Positions 23,345 to 35,189 of a stretch of 35,517 nucleotides of DNA are shown here, piece after piece; positions within the stretch are counted from its first letter, which is position 1; each line of letters starts with the position of its first letter. Under the pieces are notes generated by a model that was not told where the DNA came from, searched no databases, and worked only from the letters and a program-made list of their open reading frames with translations. The position numbers and the translations under genes were made by a program. This DNA comes from Pelargonium tetragonum (Eukaryota; Streptophyta; Magnoliopsida; Geraniales; Geraniaceae). The DNA lies in contig JAYMTL010000169.1 in assembly GCA_036897445.1 (NCBI GenBank), positions 1-35,517 of the forward strand, written 5' to 3'.

Positions 23345-25411
23345 GCATAGTGATTCCGTTGGATGCGCTGCCCCACCTATCCAAGCACTTAATATGTAAA
23401 GATATACTCTAGTGTAAACCCCATAGATCTGACTTTAAGTTTTAAGTAGAACTTTGCTTTTTATTTTATACTCTTGCTTTTCTAATTTAATTGGGACCAG
23501 GGTAATTTTATAAAAAGTAAGGGTAAAGTCTTTTTTTAGTTGCAAGGGCCCTATTTCTTCAGCTTGTTTAACGCCCAGGATCTTTAAATGTGGCATATAA
23601 AAGAAAAAGGGAGATTCTTGTCTTATTTGCTCCCTTGGTTTCTATAACTTAGAAAAACACAGGAATTCTAAAGCAGGGTTTCTTTTTCCTAATCTTGAAT
23701 TAAGCTAAATTAGTTGGAAAACAAAAGGAGTCATCTCTCTATTTCTCTACTTTCAAGACTTTGATTTTTATAGACCCCGTTATCCTTAGTCAAGGGAAGC
23801 CTTTTTCCTGTGGTATTGGTCACCGGGTATTAACTCCTCCCCTTAGTTTCAATTCTATTAGTGAGTCCATTTCTCTGGAATCCGAAATTCGTTATTATTT
23901 ATGAAGCTTAGTAATAAGGCAGAGGTTTCCAGTTTCCTATATTCTATATTTAGCTTTAGGGGAAAACACAATTTACAAGAAAGATAATCTGTATAGGGCC
24001 TTGAAGGACCTTTCTTTTGCTACTATAGCCCGAGAATTTCCTCCTCTGTAAAATTGTTAAAACGAGAAGACTAAATAGAATATACCTTCCTTTTGGGTGG
24101 GGCAATAGAATTTCTTAGGTTTTTTCAAGATAAAAGTCCCTTGTTGAAAGGAAAGGGTAATCTTAAGTGCAAGTAGTCTGCTTTGCCTATTTTATACAGC
24201 TCCTATAATCAAGAATGAAATAAGAGTCAAAGTCTAACCTTTTGGGCTTAGGAAGGCCTTAGGTAAACAACTTCATAAGGCATTTTCAAGGCGGTTTCAG
24301 AAATCCAATAAAGAAAACTTAAGGTGTTGTTTTCTTGTGCCCCTCTGATTTCAAGTTTCCAGTGTAGGGTGAAAGACAGGCAGGAAATAGAATGAATTTA
24401 AATAAAAGGCTAAGGGTTTTTCTAGTTCTAGTTACAGAAAATAGGGCCCATTTGGGAACTTTTAAATAAAAAAAAGAGGGAGGGTCGTTTATAGATTCTC
24501 GGAGCTTCCGCGCTGCCTAGTAAAAAAGTATATTCTTAAAATAGGTTTGCTCGCTCCGAACCTTTTTGCCGTCCCAACTAGGAGCTCTAGGGGTCCCTAT
24601 ACGTGAAAGTATGGTAGCTCTAAGTTTTTTGTTCTAAACCCCTTATTTTGTTAAAACTCGTTTGAGAAAGACTTGTTGCACTTCTAAAATAGAGCTTAGG
24701 TCTCCTATTAAAGCAAAAGGGAATTCGTATTGCCGGGTGTATACTTGAGTATTACGGACTATTTGATAGTAAAAAATAGAAAGAGACTTGTAGGCTGGTA
24801 GTTTACTGGGTTTGTTTGTACCCTTTATGAGGTTTTTGACTAAATGTAGTTAACCTTAGTATGAATCAAGAGTCTCATTAGAGATGTAGGATGTTTGTGT
24901 AAATCGTACTTGTTCTTGTTATATATATGCTTTTTGAATCCTCATACACCATTTTCTTCAATATACCTCGTTGTTATGTAAGGAAAGCTAGGGAGCTCTG
25001 AGCAATATTTCATTTACTTTTTATAAGCAATTTTCAAGCTGACATATGTAAACTTGGAAATTCCTTGTATTAGGAGATTTCCTGTCGAGATTTTAAATAC
25101 CTACAGGGGTATCTGATACTGAACCTTTAACGAGTTTAGAACAATAAAGAAAGCTTAATTCAAAATAACCTGTAACTTATGAACAACTACGTGTCTCTTA
25201 AAGAATAATATAGGAATAGGACCTTTGACTTTTTTATGAGATAAGGTTTAGTACTAAAAGGGGATCCTTGAATAGCAAAAACTTAGTGCTATCCCAGACG
25301 GGGAGGGTTCCCCTTTTATAGACTAAATATCAGTAGGAGCCGCTTTTTGTCAGCTGTACAATTCTAGAGTTATGGCTTTCTAAAAAAGGATGATATTAAA
25401 AGTTTAGAGCT

Positions 25412-25449
25412 CAATCCCAGATACTGTATCCTATAAAGGGGGTTCCTCT
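25412..25449 (+). repeat. 38-bp dispersed repeat, copy 2
   Basis: Identical over all 38 bases to 8079-8116, in the same orientation and 17,333 bases downstream, with unrelated flanks on both sides. It ends in a ggggttcct core of the dispersed palindrome family. Confidence 0.95.
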
Positions 25450-26672
25450 AAAATTCCTAAGATCCCTCCCCCTACTCAGGAATGGATAAAACTCCTCTCG
25501 ATGTAAGTAAAAGATATGGCAACTTGCTTTTTAAGACTAAGAAAATCCTACAGGGACTCAAGTACTTCCTACTATGGGAGGGCTCCTTTAACATATAATA
25601 AATCTAAACTCTGTATCTACTAACATATCAGGAGAATCTTTAAAAAACGCAGGGGCTTCTCGAAGTAACTAAGTAGGAAATGGGTGTGCTATATATGAAC
25701 TTTTCTAGTTATTTGTGAAACTTGATAGAGTAGGATACCTGTTTTTATAGATTTAGTATTGAACCCTCTCTATAGTAAAAAGGAATTAAAATAAGGAAAG
25801 AAAAGGGATCCTTAATAATTAACCTGAGAATGAGAGAAGTTTAAATGCTTTTCATTTTCCAGATTTTCTTTTGATTTATAGAATGTTGCTAGCTTATTAA
25901 TAAATCCCCACAACAAATTTTTGAAGTAATAGATAAGGTTAGGACTAAACTAGAGTTAAGTATTGCAGTGTTACCCGATTCAAAGGGTGTCATTATATAA
26001 TACTACCTACAGTTTTTTATTATATTTATATTTAAAGTTGGTCATAAAAAGAATGTGCAAAAAAAACTTCTCTCAAAATTTGTTGTATACTTTGAAAACT
26101 AGTACTATAAATACCCAGTACCTATACATATGAAACAGGTTTTTAACTTAAAAATTAGAGGGAGAAATTGCACTGGTTTTATTCCACCCTTGTTAGGGGT
26201 TGAATCCGGGAGTTCAGAGTTTCAAACTCAGCTTTTTGTTCCATAAAAAAGGAGGTCCCCGTACTACAATTCTCGAAAAAGGTAACATTTAAAGAACTCC
26301 TTACTCGACATAAAACGTAAACCTAAAGCTACCTGTATTCCTTTAGGTTGTCTCGGGCGTTTCTCCGTAGGATATAAGAGGTGTTGCGAAATTAGGGGTT
26401 GCCTAAATAAGGGCATAACTTCTATACGATTTTTGGAGCAAGGTAAAATTACTATATACTATAACAAGTATTCTTATATTTAGCGAGGGCTAGACTAGAT
26501 TTTGTTCTATATGAAATAGCTAGTCACAGGACTACTCATTAGTATTTTATGTAACTTATTATGAGATAGCATAAAAAAGAATTATCTTCGCTATCAACTA
26601 AGGGTTCAAAGAGGTCTGATATTAAAGTATAGCGACAACCCCTAAATAATTAAGGAGACGCCACTTTCACCT

Positions 26673-26689
26673 GAACCCAGGTTATAGAA
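26673..26689 (+). repeat. 17-bp word, copy 2
   Basis: 16/17 match to 23328-23344. It lies about 200 bases before island 4. Confidence 0.55.
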
Positions 26690-26869
26690 AACCCAGAATT
26701 TCTTTCTAGAGTGCCTCTTCAAGGGCTTGCCGACAAATTCTTTTGCCCCGCGCCCCTAATCTCGTGTAAAATCAGTAGAAAAATTGACCCGTAAAATGCT
26801 TTGAATTAAGCAAACTCTGGTTAAAGCCTATAAAAAGTACAGATTCTGGATTCCTCCTCTTCATTTTTC

Positions 26870-27080
26870 TTTTCCTATATATCCTCTATAATATAAGAAA
26901 GGTACAGTAACTACAATAGCTACGAACCATAACAACAAAAAAGCTTTCTAATACTAAGAAGAAGGGTGTAGCTGTTAAGACTTGTAAGAATATAGCTATC
27001 ATCAAGAATAAGCTTAAGATACTGATACAGGCTAAGAGTTAGGTTAGAAAAAGGAGTTTAGTTCTAAAGCTTGAGGTAAT
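26870..27080 (+). pseudogene. Codon-like island 4, degenerate, family unknown
   Basis: The plus strand contains a short open stretch very rich in Lys, Thr, Val and Ile, with the words KKGT and VTTIA near its start (about 26896-26922) and a Lys/Ile-rich continuation in a neighbouring frame. The 19 bases at 26902-26920 are the exact reverse complement of 1982-2000 in island 1, and KKGT recurs in island 3. The block lacks the A/T runs and G/C cores of the surrounding tract. It is broken and short. I do not recognise the protein. Confidence 0.3.
26902..26920 (+). repeat. 19-bp word shared with 1982-2000 (inverted)
   Basis: The sequence gtacagtaactacaatagc is the exact reverse complement of 1982-2000, 24.9 kb away. 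It sits in codon-like sequence in both places. Confidence 0.8.
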
Positions 27081-29004
27081 TTGTTTCAAAAGTAAAGTGA
27101 GGAATTTCCTGCTTATCTATCCGGGTTAGGTTTCTAAAGTTAAGGAATTCTAAAAACTAGGGAATATTGACTCACTTTGAATGTACCTTCACAGGACTTA
27201 TTAACTGGTGATAAAAGAAAGAATTTACAGTAACTTGTTGTTTGGTTTAATAATCTCTGCCCTCAACGAAAGTCTTTTTTTAATGTAAAATAGAAAGGGG
27301 GTTTTTAAATGTATGTCATGTAAGGGTTTTTACCGAACAAGATAGAGTGAGACTAAGTAACTGAAGAAAGGGACTTCCCTTTAGATTTACATAAAAATGA
27401 GTGCTTCTTGTCAAAGGCAAGGTGTGCTCTTTATAAAGCTAAACTTGAAGATGCTGATAGAGAAGTGAGTCAATAAGAAAGCAAGTAAGCAGGAATCCAA
27501 AAAATCCGGGGAGGGGTAAAGAACGTAAGTGGGTTCCTAGTGTTCCTTTGGTTTTTCTAGGTTTCTGATTATTCCAGTAGTTAATAATAATTAAAGGTGG
27601 GTGTCTGTATAGATTAAAAAAAGAACTAAAGCCAAAAATTTGAGTAAATATAAAGAGGAAAGGTTAAGTAAGTCTAAGTTCTGTATTGCTTTCTTAGTCA
27701 GCTCTACCAGAAAACTAGGGGAAATTTCCTATTTCAGGAAAGTCATAAACAAAAAGAAGGGTAATTACTACTCTCAGATACTCCTATAAGTTAAGTTAGA
27801 TCCTCTCTTTCTGGTTAAAGGCATTTAAGAGCTCGGGAAGTCTTAAAAAATATTCCAGCTGTATTGCTTCGAATTAGCGGGAGACCTTATGCTTCAGGAT
27901 AAGAAAAACCTTATTAAAAATAAAGATACGCAGAACTTAATCTGGAAAATTGACACCTTTTGTAGCAGCTTCCTTAGAAAGTCTATAACTCCCAACTTAG
28001 TCCCGTGAGAAAAGAAACTGTGATTAGACCCTATATTAAATTTAATTTAGAGAAAGTTTTAAGTTCGACTGAACATACTGAACATATGAGCTTGGTACAA
28101 AAATTCCCCTTTATAGGGGTTTAGTAACTTCCTAAAAAAAGTGCAGTTATATCTTTGTTTCGATCGAAATTTGAATATCTTTAATCTTGCAACCCCCTTC
28201 CCTACAAGGGGATGCCCTGCCCCCCTCTTTAGGCCCCTCTGTTGTATAGAGTAATGACAGCTTATATTATCTTTCAAGAAAAAGAGAATTCCCCGATATA
28301 AAGGGTTAGTCCTGATAGCCCGTTCTTATAAGTCCTGCTTATTTTGGGGCAGTTGAGTCTAGATTAAGATAGGTAAGATAAGGTGGTTTTTGCCGGTAAG
28401 GAATTCTTCAAGCTCCTTTTCCTTTTTCTAAATCAACAGCAGTCTAAACCGTCTGGAACGAAAGCCTTTTTTTTAGAGGGCTTATCTACGGACTAGGGTC
28501 CCTTATTTAATGGGAATCTAATTTACCAAATATCGTAGTTCAAATCCTTTAATTCGAAAATAAACTCAAATTTTTGCTTATTGATATTGGGTATCCCCCT
28601 TGTTGTGGGAACCCCCTTATAAAAAAAAGGATCTATAAAAGATTAATTCTAATTTTCTCATCAGGAATCCCGTTCTATAAGAAAAGATTAAACATGGGTA
28701 CAAAATTTTAGTGTTAGCCACTTTCCTAACCTAAGCAAATAAAGCGGATTTTATAAATGGATATAGGGTTATAAGGGTTCCGTTGTAAAGTTTTCTACTA
28801 GAGAGAAACACGAGCTACTCCTAGCCTAAGGTTATGAGTTCAGTATCGTCTCAGGTTACTTTACTTTTATAAAAAACTTTCTCTTGTTTAGCGAGTCGAT
28901 CCCCTTTTTTATCTTCTAGCATAATGTATTCTCGACGCTATGAAGGCGAATTACTGGGTGTCGAAAAATGTTCATGATTCCTGACTTGACAACAATTGGC
29001 TTCA

Positions 29005-29016
29005 AAGGGTACCCTT
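29005..29016. repeat. 12-bp perfect palindrome, G/C-core element
   Basis: The sequence aagggtaccctt is fully self-complementary. It is almost the same as the 14-bp palindrome at 4929-4942 with the central ta pair removed, and as the core at 29449-29456. Confidence 0.75.
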
Positions 29017-30076
29017 CCACAGGTAAAATTTGTAAGGAGCTTCTTAATGCTTGTATGCAGCTTTTTTATACGAAGAATTCTGGCTCACTGAATATTAGAA
29101 GTCACGGGTTTACCTTTTTCTAGCTTCAGGGGTGATGCCTCTATAATAAGTAATAAGTCAAGAGGTCCTATATTTCTATCTCGGGGATTTTTCTTTTGCT
29201 AACTAAACTTCTAGTCTATATAAAGTATATAACCCCTTATCTTTATAAACAAATTCTACTCTGTTAAGAATGTCAAGGCAAGGTATCGAAGATGTTGACT
29301 ATTTCCTTATTTTTCTTTTTCGAGTTTAAAATATACTATACAAAGTTCTTCAGCTGGGAATCTCCTTGTCTAAGTTATTTATAAAGTCTTTTTAACTCTC
29401 AAGTATAAAATTCCCTGTCCTGAAAAGCATACTCCGACTACATTTAAGGGGTACCCTTTAAAACTTTAAACAATTTTACAACCTCCCGCTTTAATAAGCT
29501 TTTCTTAGAAGAAACCCCGGCAAAAAGACTAAAATTGAAGCTCGAAAAAGGAACTAGTTTATTATTTAACAAATTGTAGAGGGAGTAGAGGCTATACTAG
29601 TGCAAAGATTACTAAAACAATAAATAAAGGGGATCCCTGGGATTTCTTGTAACTGTAGCTAAATCTAAGGATGCAAGGCCTCTATCATCTAAAAAGACTA
29701 TCGGATTAGGTAGTACTCTCCTAAAACTGAGATAAGACTGAGAAGAGCCCCTTGCCTAACATTTCACTCCTAAGAAAGATCTTGCTAAACCCTGAATACA
29801 TTACAATGCTAATACAATTCAGAGAGTCCTAAACCCTCTCCTATTCTAGGAAGATACTCTAACAAGAATGAATACACTTGCAAAGGACTGCTTTCATTAG
29901 CTTTGGGCTCCTTTAGCAAAGAGGAAATAGACCGGTTCCTTCAAAGATTAGATCTAAAACAAATTTGTAGTTAGGATGATAATAGGAATCAAGCTTTATC
30001 TTCCTTGCTTCCAAAAGAAAGAGAATCCCCTATAATGCACTTCCATTAGAATATTTAACTCCTTTAACTACACCTG

Positions 30077-30101
30077 CAATCCCAGATTCTGAGAGTCCTC
30101 T
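30077..30101 (+). repeat. Partial relative of the 38-bp repeat
   Basis: Starts caatcccagattctg, matching 13 of the first 13 and then 15 of the first 16 bases of 8079-8116 when the t/a difference is counted, and ends gagtcctct, again a G/C-core of the same kind. The middle is shorter than in the 38-bp copies. It looks like a diverged or truncated member. Confidence 0.5.
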
Positions 30102-33100
30102 AAGCTAAGGTCATGTCCATTACATTCAGAGAATTCAGTTTATGTCTCATACTCCTTTGCTTTAGCTACAGACTTCTAATTCTAAAACTTCTTAGCTGGC
30201 TATACTCAATTATCGAAATAAAGCTCTCACTGTTAAGAACTTCGCACCTTGCTAATAAGCCTGCTACACTTCCTTGCAACAACCAAGAATAGAAGTTGAG
30301 TAACTACCTAAACTCTAGAGTTAAAGAAAGTTTATGGTTATCCAAATTACCAGGAATACATGAATTTCACTATAACAAAGAAGGAATTTAGAATTATTTA
30401 GCAGCTCCTTGTTTATATTGGGATTATTATAATAGTATAAGTGAAATTCCGGAAACTTAGCGTATCTACTGTTTTACCCCTTTAGCTCCGGGAAACTTCT
30501 AGAGAACCGAAGTCAAGACTCCTTCTTCTTGCGGATGCTTTTGTAACTCTTGGTAGAGATAACTACAACCCATTTACACGTCTGAAAGCTCCTTAGAATA
30601 GAAGCCCTAGGGATTTCAAATTGTATTTTTATAAGAGATTGTAAGAGTAAAGTCCATTTAATGAGTAGTAAAGTAAATAGTTTGGATTTATTAAGATTAT
30701 TGGAGTTAACTAGTCTAGCCATTTAGTGTGTTGTAAGTCTTAAGGGTATGCATATGTAATAACAGAACTTTTTTTTTTGCATTCCTTTTCATTTAGGCCC
30801 TTTACAACTTAATTTAATAAAGTGGATCCCTTGTATCCTATTTTGTGTCCCTCTAATCTTCATTTTATTTGATATCGAATACCAAAATGTATATATTACA
30901 CTAACCGAGTAAGGGGGCCCATGGTTTTTTTTTCTTGAGTTAGTTTAAGAAAGGGGCGAATCTTTCAGAAAAGGTATCCTTAGTTAACAAAGTTTCTCCC
31001 ACCAGGCGGGCACCTAATATAATATAATAATATAAAAGGGATACCCTATAATAAATAGTCCAGAAAAAAACCTATCAAAGGGCAGGATTTACAAGCGTTA
31101 AGATATCCATAGAAAATTCCCCCAGCGTCAACTCAAAAGGGAGTACTTAAGGAATTTCTTAATTCTAAAGGAGCCGGGGTAAAAGGGTCTACTATCTACT
31201 ATCCTTACAGACTCTAAAGCAAAAAATTTTATAAATCAGCCGTTAAGCCAGCAATTAGGAAATAAAATGTATACTGGCGCTTCAAGAGCGATTCGCAAAA
31301 AGCCGACTTGGGGCATTTAAAAGTATAAAAATACGGTTAGCTATACCTACAAAGGACCCTAAGATTATAATTAGGTATTCTTACCTTTACTAGTCAAATT
31401 TGGACTTTCCGTCAAACAGAACTCTGCAAAAGGGGCCTCTATAATAGTTAACCTACCTACTTCTTTAAGCTGTACAAAGTAACCCACCACCAGAACAAAT
31501 AAAGTTTGATACGCATATAAAAAAATCCCTGTGCTGCTACCCATAACTAGATATACCAAGTTTCTATCTAATAGGGAATTTAGTAGCTCCTATTATTACA
31601 ACATTTTGACCTTTCCTGGGCCTTTTGTAAAGTAAAAAAAAGTATTTCACACAAAGAAACTTTAGTATATTACAAGGCTTTTTAGGATAAGAGGAGTACC
31701 TATATTCTAAGTACAAAACTTTACTTGACTTTGGTTCGGATCGGAATTACAACACCTATATAAGCTTCCTTTTCAAGAGAAAGCCTTGAGGATTGTCTCT
31801 ATTATTATACAGCAAACTAAAATCGTGTTGTATACTTCCCCTAAGACTAAGTATTTTAAGTATTTAGGGTAGATACTTCCTTTTGAGTTACTCTACTTCT
31901 CGAAACGGCGTTTGCTAAGGTCTATCGGGATAAAACAAGATATTACCTTCTTTTGTCAAAGTAAACCCCTGCTCTTCTAGCTCTAAAAAACTCCTTTCTA
32001 GGAACATCCTTGACTAACGGGTAATAGGAAAACTCCATTTTCGTACTTTGTTGTATCTTAACTATATTATATTCCAAATTGCCTAAAGATGCAATTGTAG
32101 TATATCTCTAACTTTAATACTGACTTCGAATAACAAAGCTAATCTCGAGAATTACTTAACTAAATTACAGCCTGAATACCCTGTAATATCGCTTGTTATA
32201 TATAATAGGGCCGCGGAGACTTTGAGGAGTATAGGCGACTACAATTTTATATAGAAATATCTTTTTAATTCTAAATTTAGGGTAAGCACTAGCTATCTGA
32301 CTTGCATAGAAAATGAGTATAATCGATAAGTTGGCAACAACTAAGCCATCTCAAAGTACAACACAGAGAATTTTTAGAGATACGATCAAGATTCTAACCT
32401 GGGGCCCCTTATAGTTTCTAGTAACAAGAAAGTAATAGCAATCCGCTTATAACCCAGTCCCGGGCCATACACAAGCTTCCAAATACAAAGTGTCATTTTT
32501 TACAAATCTAGATAGCTCTTTTCTTTTGCAGCAATCGAAGAAGGCCGAGTTTTGAAAGAGGGTAACAATAAAATCCTATGTCATGAAACAAAGGATTAGT
32601 TTCCTCTAAACTTCAATTTCCCAATATGCTTACCGATTCTTTCCTGAGAGTAAGGCTAGATCTTTATAGAATTACTCGCTTTGTTACTAGTTTTCCCCTG
32701 CCCCAATTTCTTAGACATAGGATTTCCGTAGAATGATTTTTTCTGCATAGAAACACGGGAAAGCTTTTGCTGGAATAATAAGTTCCTAAAACCGAGCGGG
32801 CCTTAGCCGTACCCATGGGATAAGAATTTTATCTGTTTTAACTTTTTGGTTATAACTCTTTATAAGGACCCGAGGCAAATCTGTTACAAAAAGGCCCCTT
32901 TATAAGGAAAGAATGCCCTAGCTTTTGTGGAATGATAAAAACTCTGTTTATATGGTACTGAAATAGGGCTTTACCAAGGTATAAGTTTTCTACAAGGAAA
33001 AAGTAACAAGTGATAGTTAAGAGTTAACGTGCATTCTCCGTGAGAGTGTCGCTAATGTCTTTTTCGAGTTAATCTACTTTATTAATTTAGGTAACCCCGT

Positions 33101-35179
33101 GTACCTCGTCAAGGAGTCCTTATTCTATACTACTAGGAAAGTTTAAAGAGAAAGCTATAATATGGATTTAGCCAACTTAACACTCTTCTTAGCCTTTATT
33201 ATTTATATTTACTTAGTGAAAAAGTTTACTTATGTTATATCAATAGGATCTTTCCTAGGATTTGTTCTGTAAAATCTTTTTTGGGATCATGAATCCTGTG
33301 GTATTGTAAGAATCAAACTTATATTTCTACTTTTTAGGACTTTTTAAATTAAAAAGGGGTTAAGTAAGTGCTCCATTTGAGACTCCTGTTAAAACTAATA
33401 TCTAAATAAAGCCCTAAGTAAGGACAGGTCTCGGTAAAGCTTGGAAGATGTAAGAGAAGCAATCGTTTTGATAACTTAGACACTAGTTTAATTATAAATA
33501 TTGAGAAGCCTTGCTTAAAGTCTACGCATGAATTCTAAACCTCCCTTGTAATATAAAACTTAAATGAGTCCTCTTCTCAAAGCCTTTTGAATTTATTGAA
33601 ATTAGTTTTAACCGAAAAATTTTTACGGCATTGCTTTGTTGAATGTTACAGTATATCGAAGCTTCCTTAAAGCTTATCTCACGGGGCTTATAGAGTACTC
33701 TCAGTTGAGCTTTAAAAGATATAAGCAAGATTTATGTATAGGCCGAGCTTTTTATCTTAGGAGTCTTCCTTTTTCCTAGCAAGGGGTCCCTTTTAGTTCC
33801 GTATACTCTTTTGTTTGAAATACTTGCGCTTGAGGTTCGTTGTTTATCCGGGGGAGTCTAGTAATTAATAAGAATTAAGAAATCGGTCGGATACCCCTGC
33901 GATGGCGTATTTGTTAACATAAGTTAAAGGCCCGCGTTAGGAAGGTAAAAGGTTTCTTATTGTAACCGGGGCACCCTTAGATAAAGCTTTTCCTATAAAT
34001 AACGTATAATTGTTAGACAAAATTAGAAAATTCTGCCGACTCGTTCTTGAGATAGTGTAATAAATAGGATATACTTTATTATTATTTATTTCGAACTAAT
34101 AAATTGGGTGGGTAGGGCTCGACCTCAGCAAAACCTCATTTTCTATACTAAGTTACGGGCGTACCTTTGGATGCCTTTATATAGTACTAAAAAAGCCCTC
34201 TTTTGTAAAAGTGAACGGGATTGTCGCAAGTAGGAAGTCCCGAGAATTTTTAAAGGTAGCTTTAAGGTCTTTTAAGGGACTAGCAGAAAAAAAAATTTCT
34301 ATATAAAGGAATCCTTTGTATTTTTAGGGGTTCTTTTGTTTGGAGAGTTACTATTTCTTTAGTCTATTTTAAGCACGTCTAGTCATTAACTTTGACCCTT
34401 TTTCATAAATGTAGCAATCCTTTTCAACTCTGCTTTACTTGCCAATTCATTGGAAGGATTCCGTTACTTTTTCATATGGATTCCTATAGGAGGAGCTCAT
34501 ACTGTATTGGCAAGATACCTTTCTTTTCTATTTAAGCTATTTCCATTACTATCAATTACTAGAAATGCTTCGATCAAAATCCAATATTCTAAACTTTCTA
34601 ATCTAAAAGGGGACTTAGACCTTATTACGAATAAAAACTATAATACTTGTGGATTTCATTTCTACTCTATTTAAATTTAAGCGATTCTTATACCGGGGTA
34701 TTCATACAATATAAGTTTCTTCAAAGACTTTAGGCGGGTTATAAGGAGGCAAGGGCACTCGCCTTTAAAAAGCAACCAACTTCTTTATGAAATACTGCTA
34801 GCTTTTTCTTTTTAAGAAGTCCTATAGATATTAAAAAGTGGGAAATCTCTTAAAATTTCATTTATTATAAGCAGCAAATAAGCTATCCTTTTATACTTTC
34901 TGATTTATACCCTTAAATCCTAAAGCTTTTTTAGTAGTTACCAACAACGAGATTTATAGCTTGTGCTCTTTATAATCTTAAGCACTAAACTCTCTGAAGA
35001 GGTCCCTTTCTTTTACCCGGCCGCTTTTTGGGAAGCTTATTAATACATAATTTAAAGGGTGGAAAACTTCACGCTTTACAATTTATAAAGATCTTATCAA
35101 AACTAAATCGCAGGAAAAAGCATGACTTAACTACCAAATTTCTAGTAATTAACAGTTAAACTTCTTAAAGAAACCCGGC

Positions 35180-35189
35180 AAGGGCCCTT
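35180..35189. repeat. 10-bp perfect palindrome, G/C-core element
   Basis: The sequence aagggccctt is self-complementary and flanked by A-rich sequence on the left and tt on the right, as in other members of the family. Confidence 0.7.

Larger units (their letters stand above)
22840..26869. other. AT-rich gene desert, third segment
   Basis: No gene is recognisable. G/C cores are frequent and in one run fall at intervals of about 75 bases (25581, 25655, 25731, 25806). Others are at 24590 (ggggtccc), 25262 (ggatcc), 25305 (gggttcccc) and 26250 (ggaggtcccc). The second copy of the 38-bp repeat lies at 25412-25449. A 17-base word gaacccagattatagaa at 23328-23344 recurs with one mismatch at 26673-26689. 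Confidence 0.5.

Noticed and set aside
34450-34674. 74-codon open frame on the plus strand with a hydrophobic start (MEGFRYFFIWIPIGG)
   Set aside because: The hydrophobic stretch could pass for a membrane segment, but no family is recognisable, the length is ordinary for chance, and other frames behave the same way.
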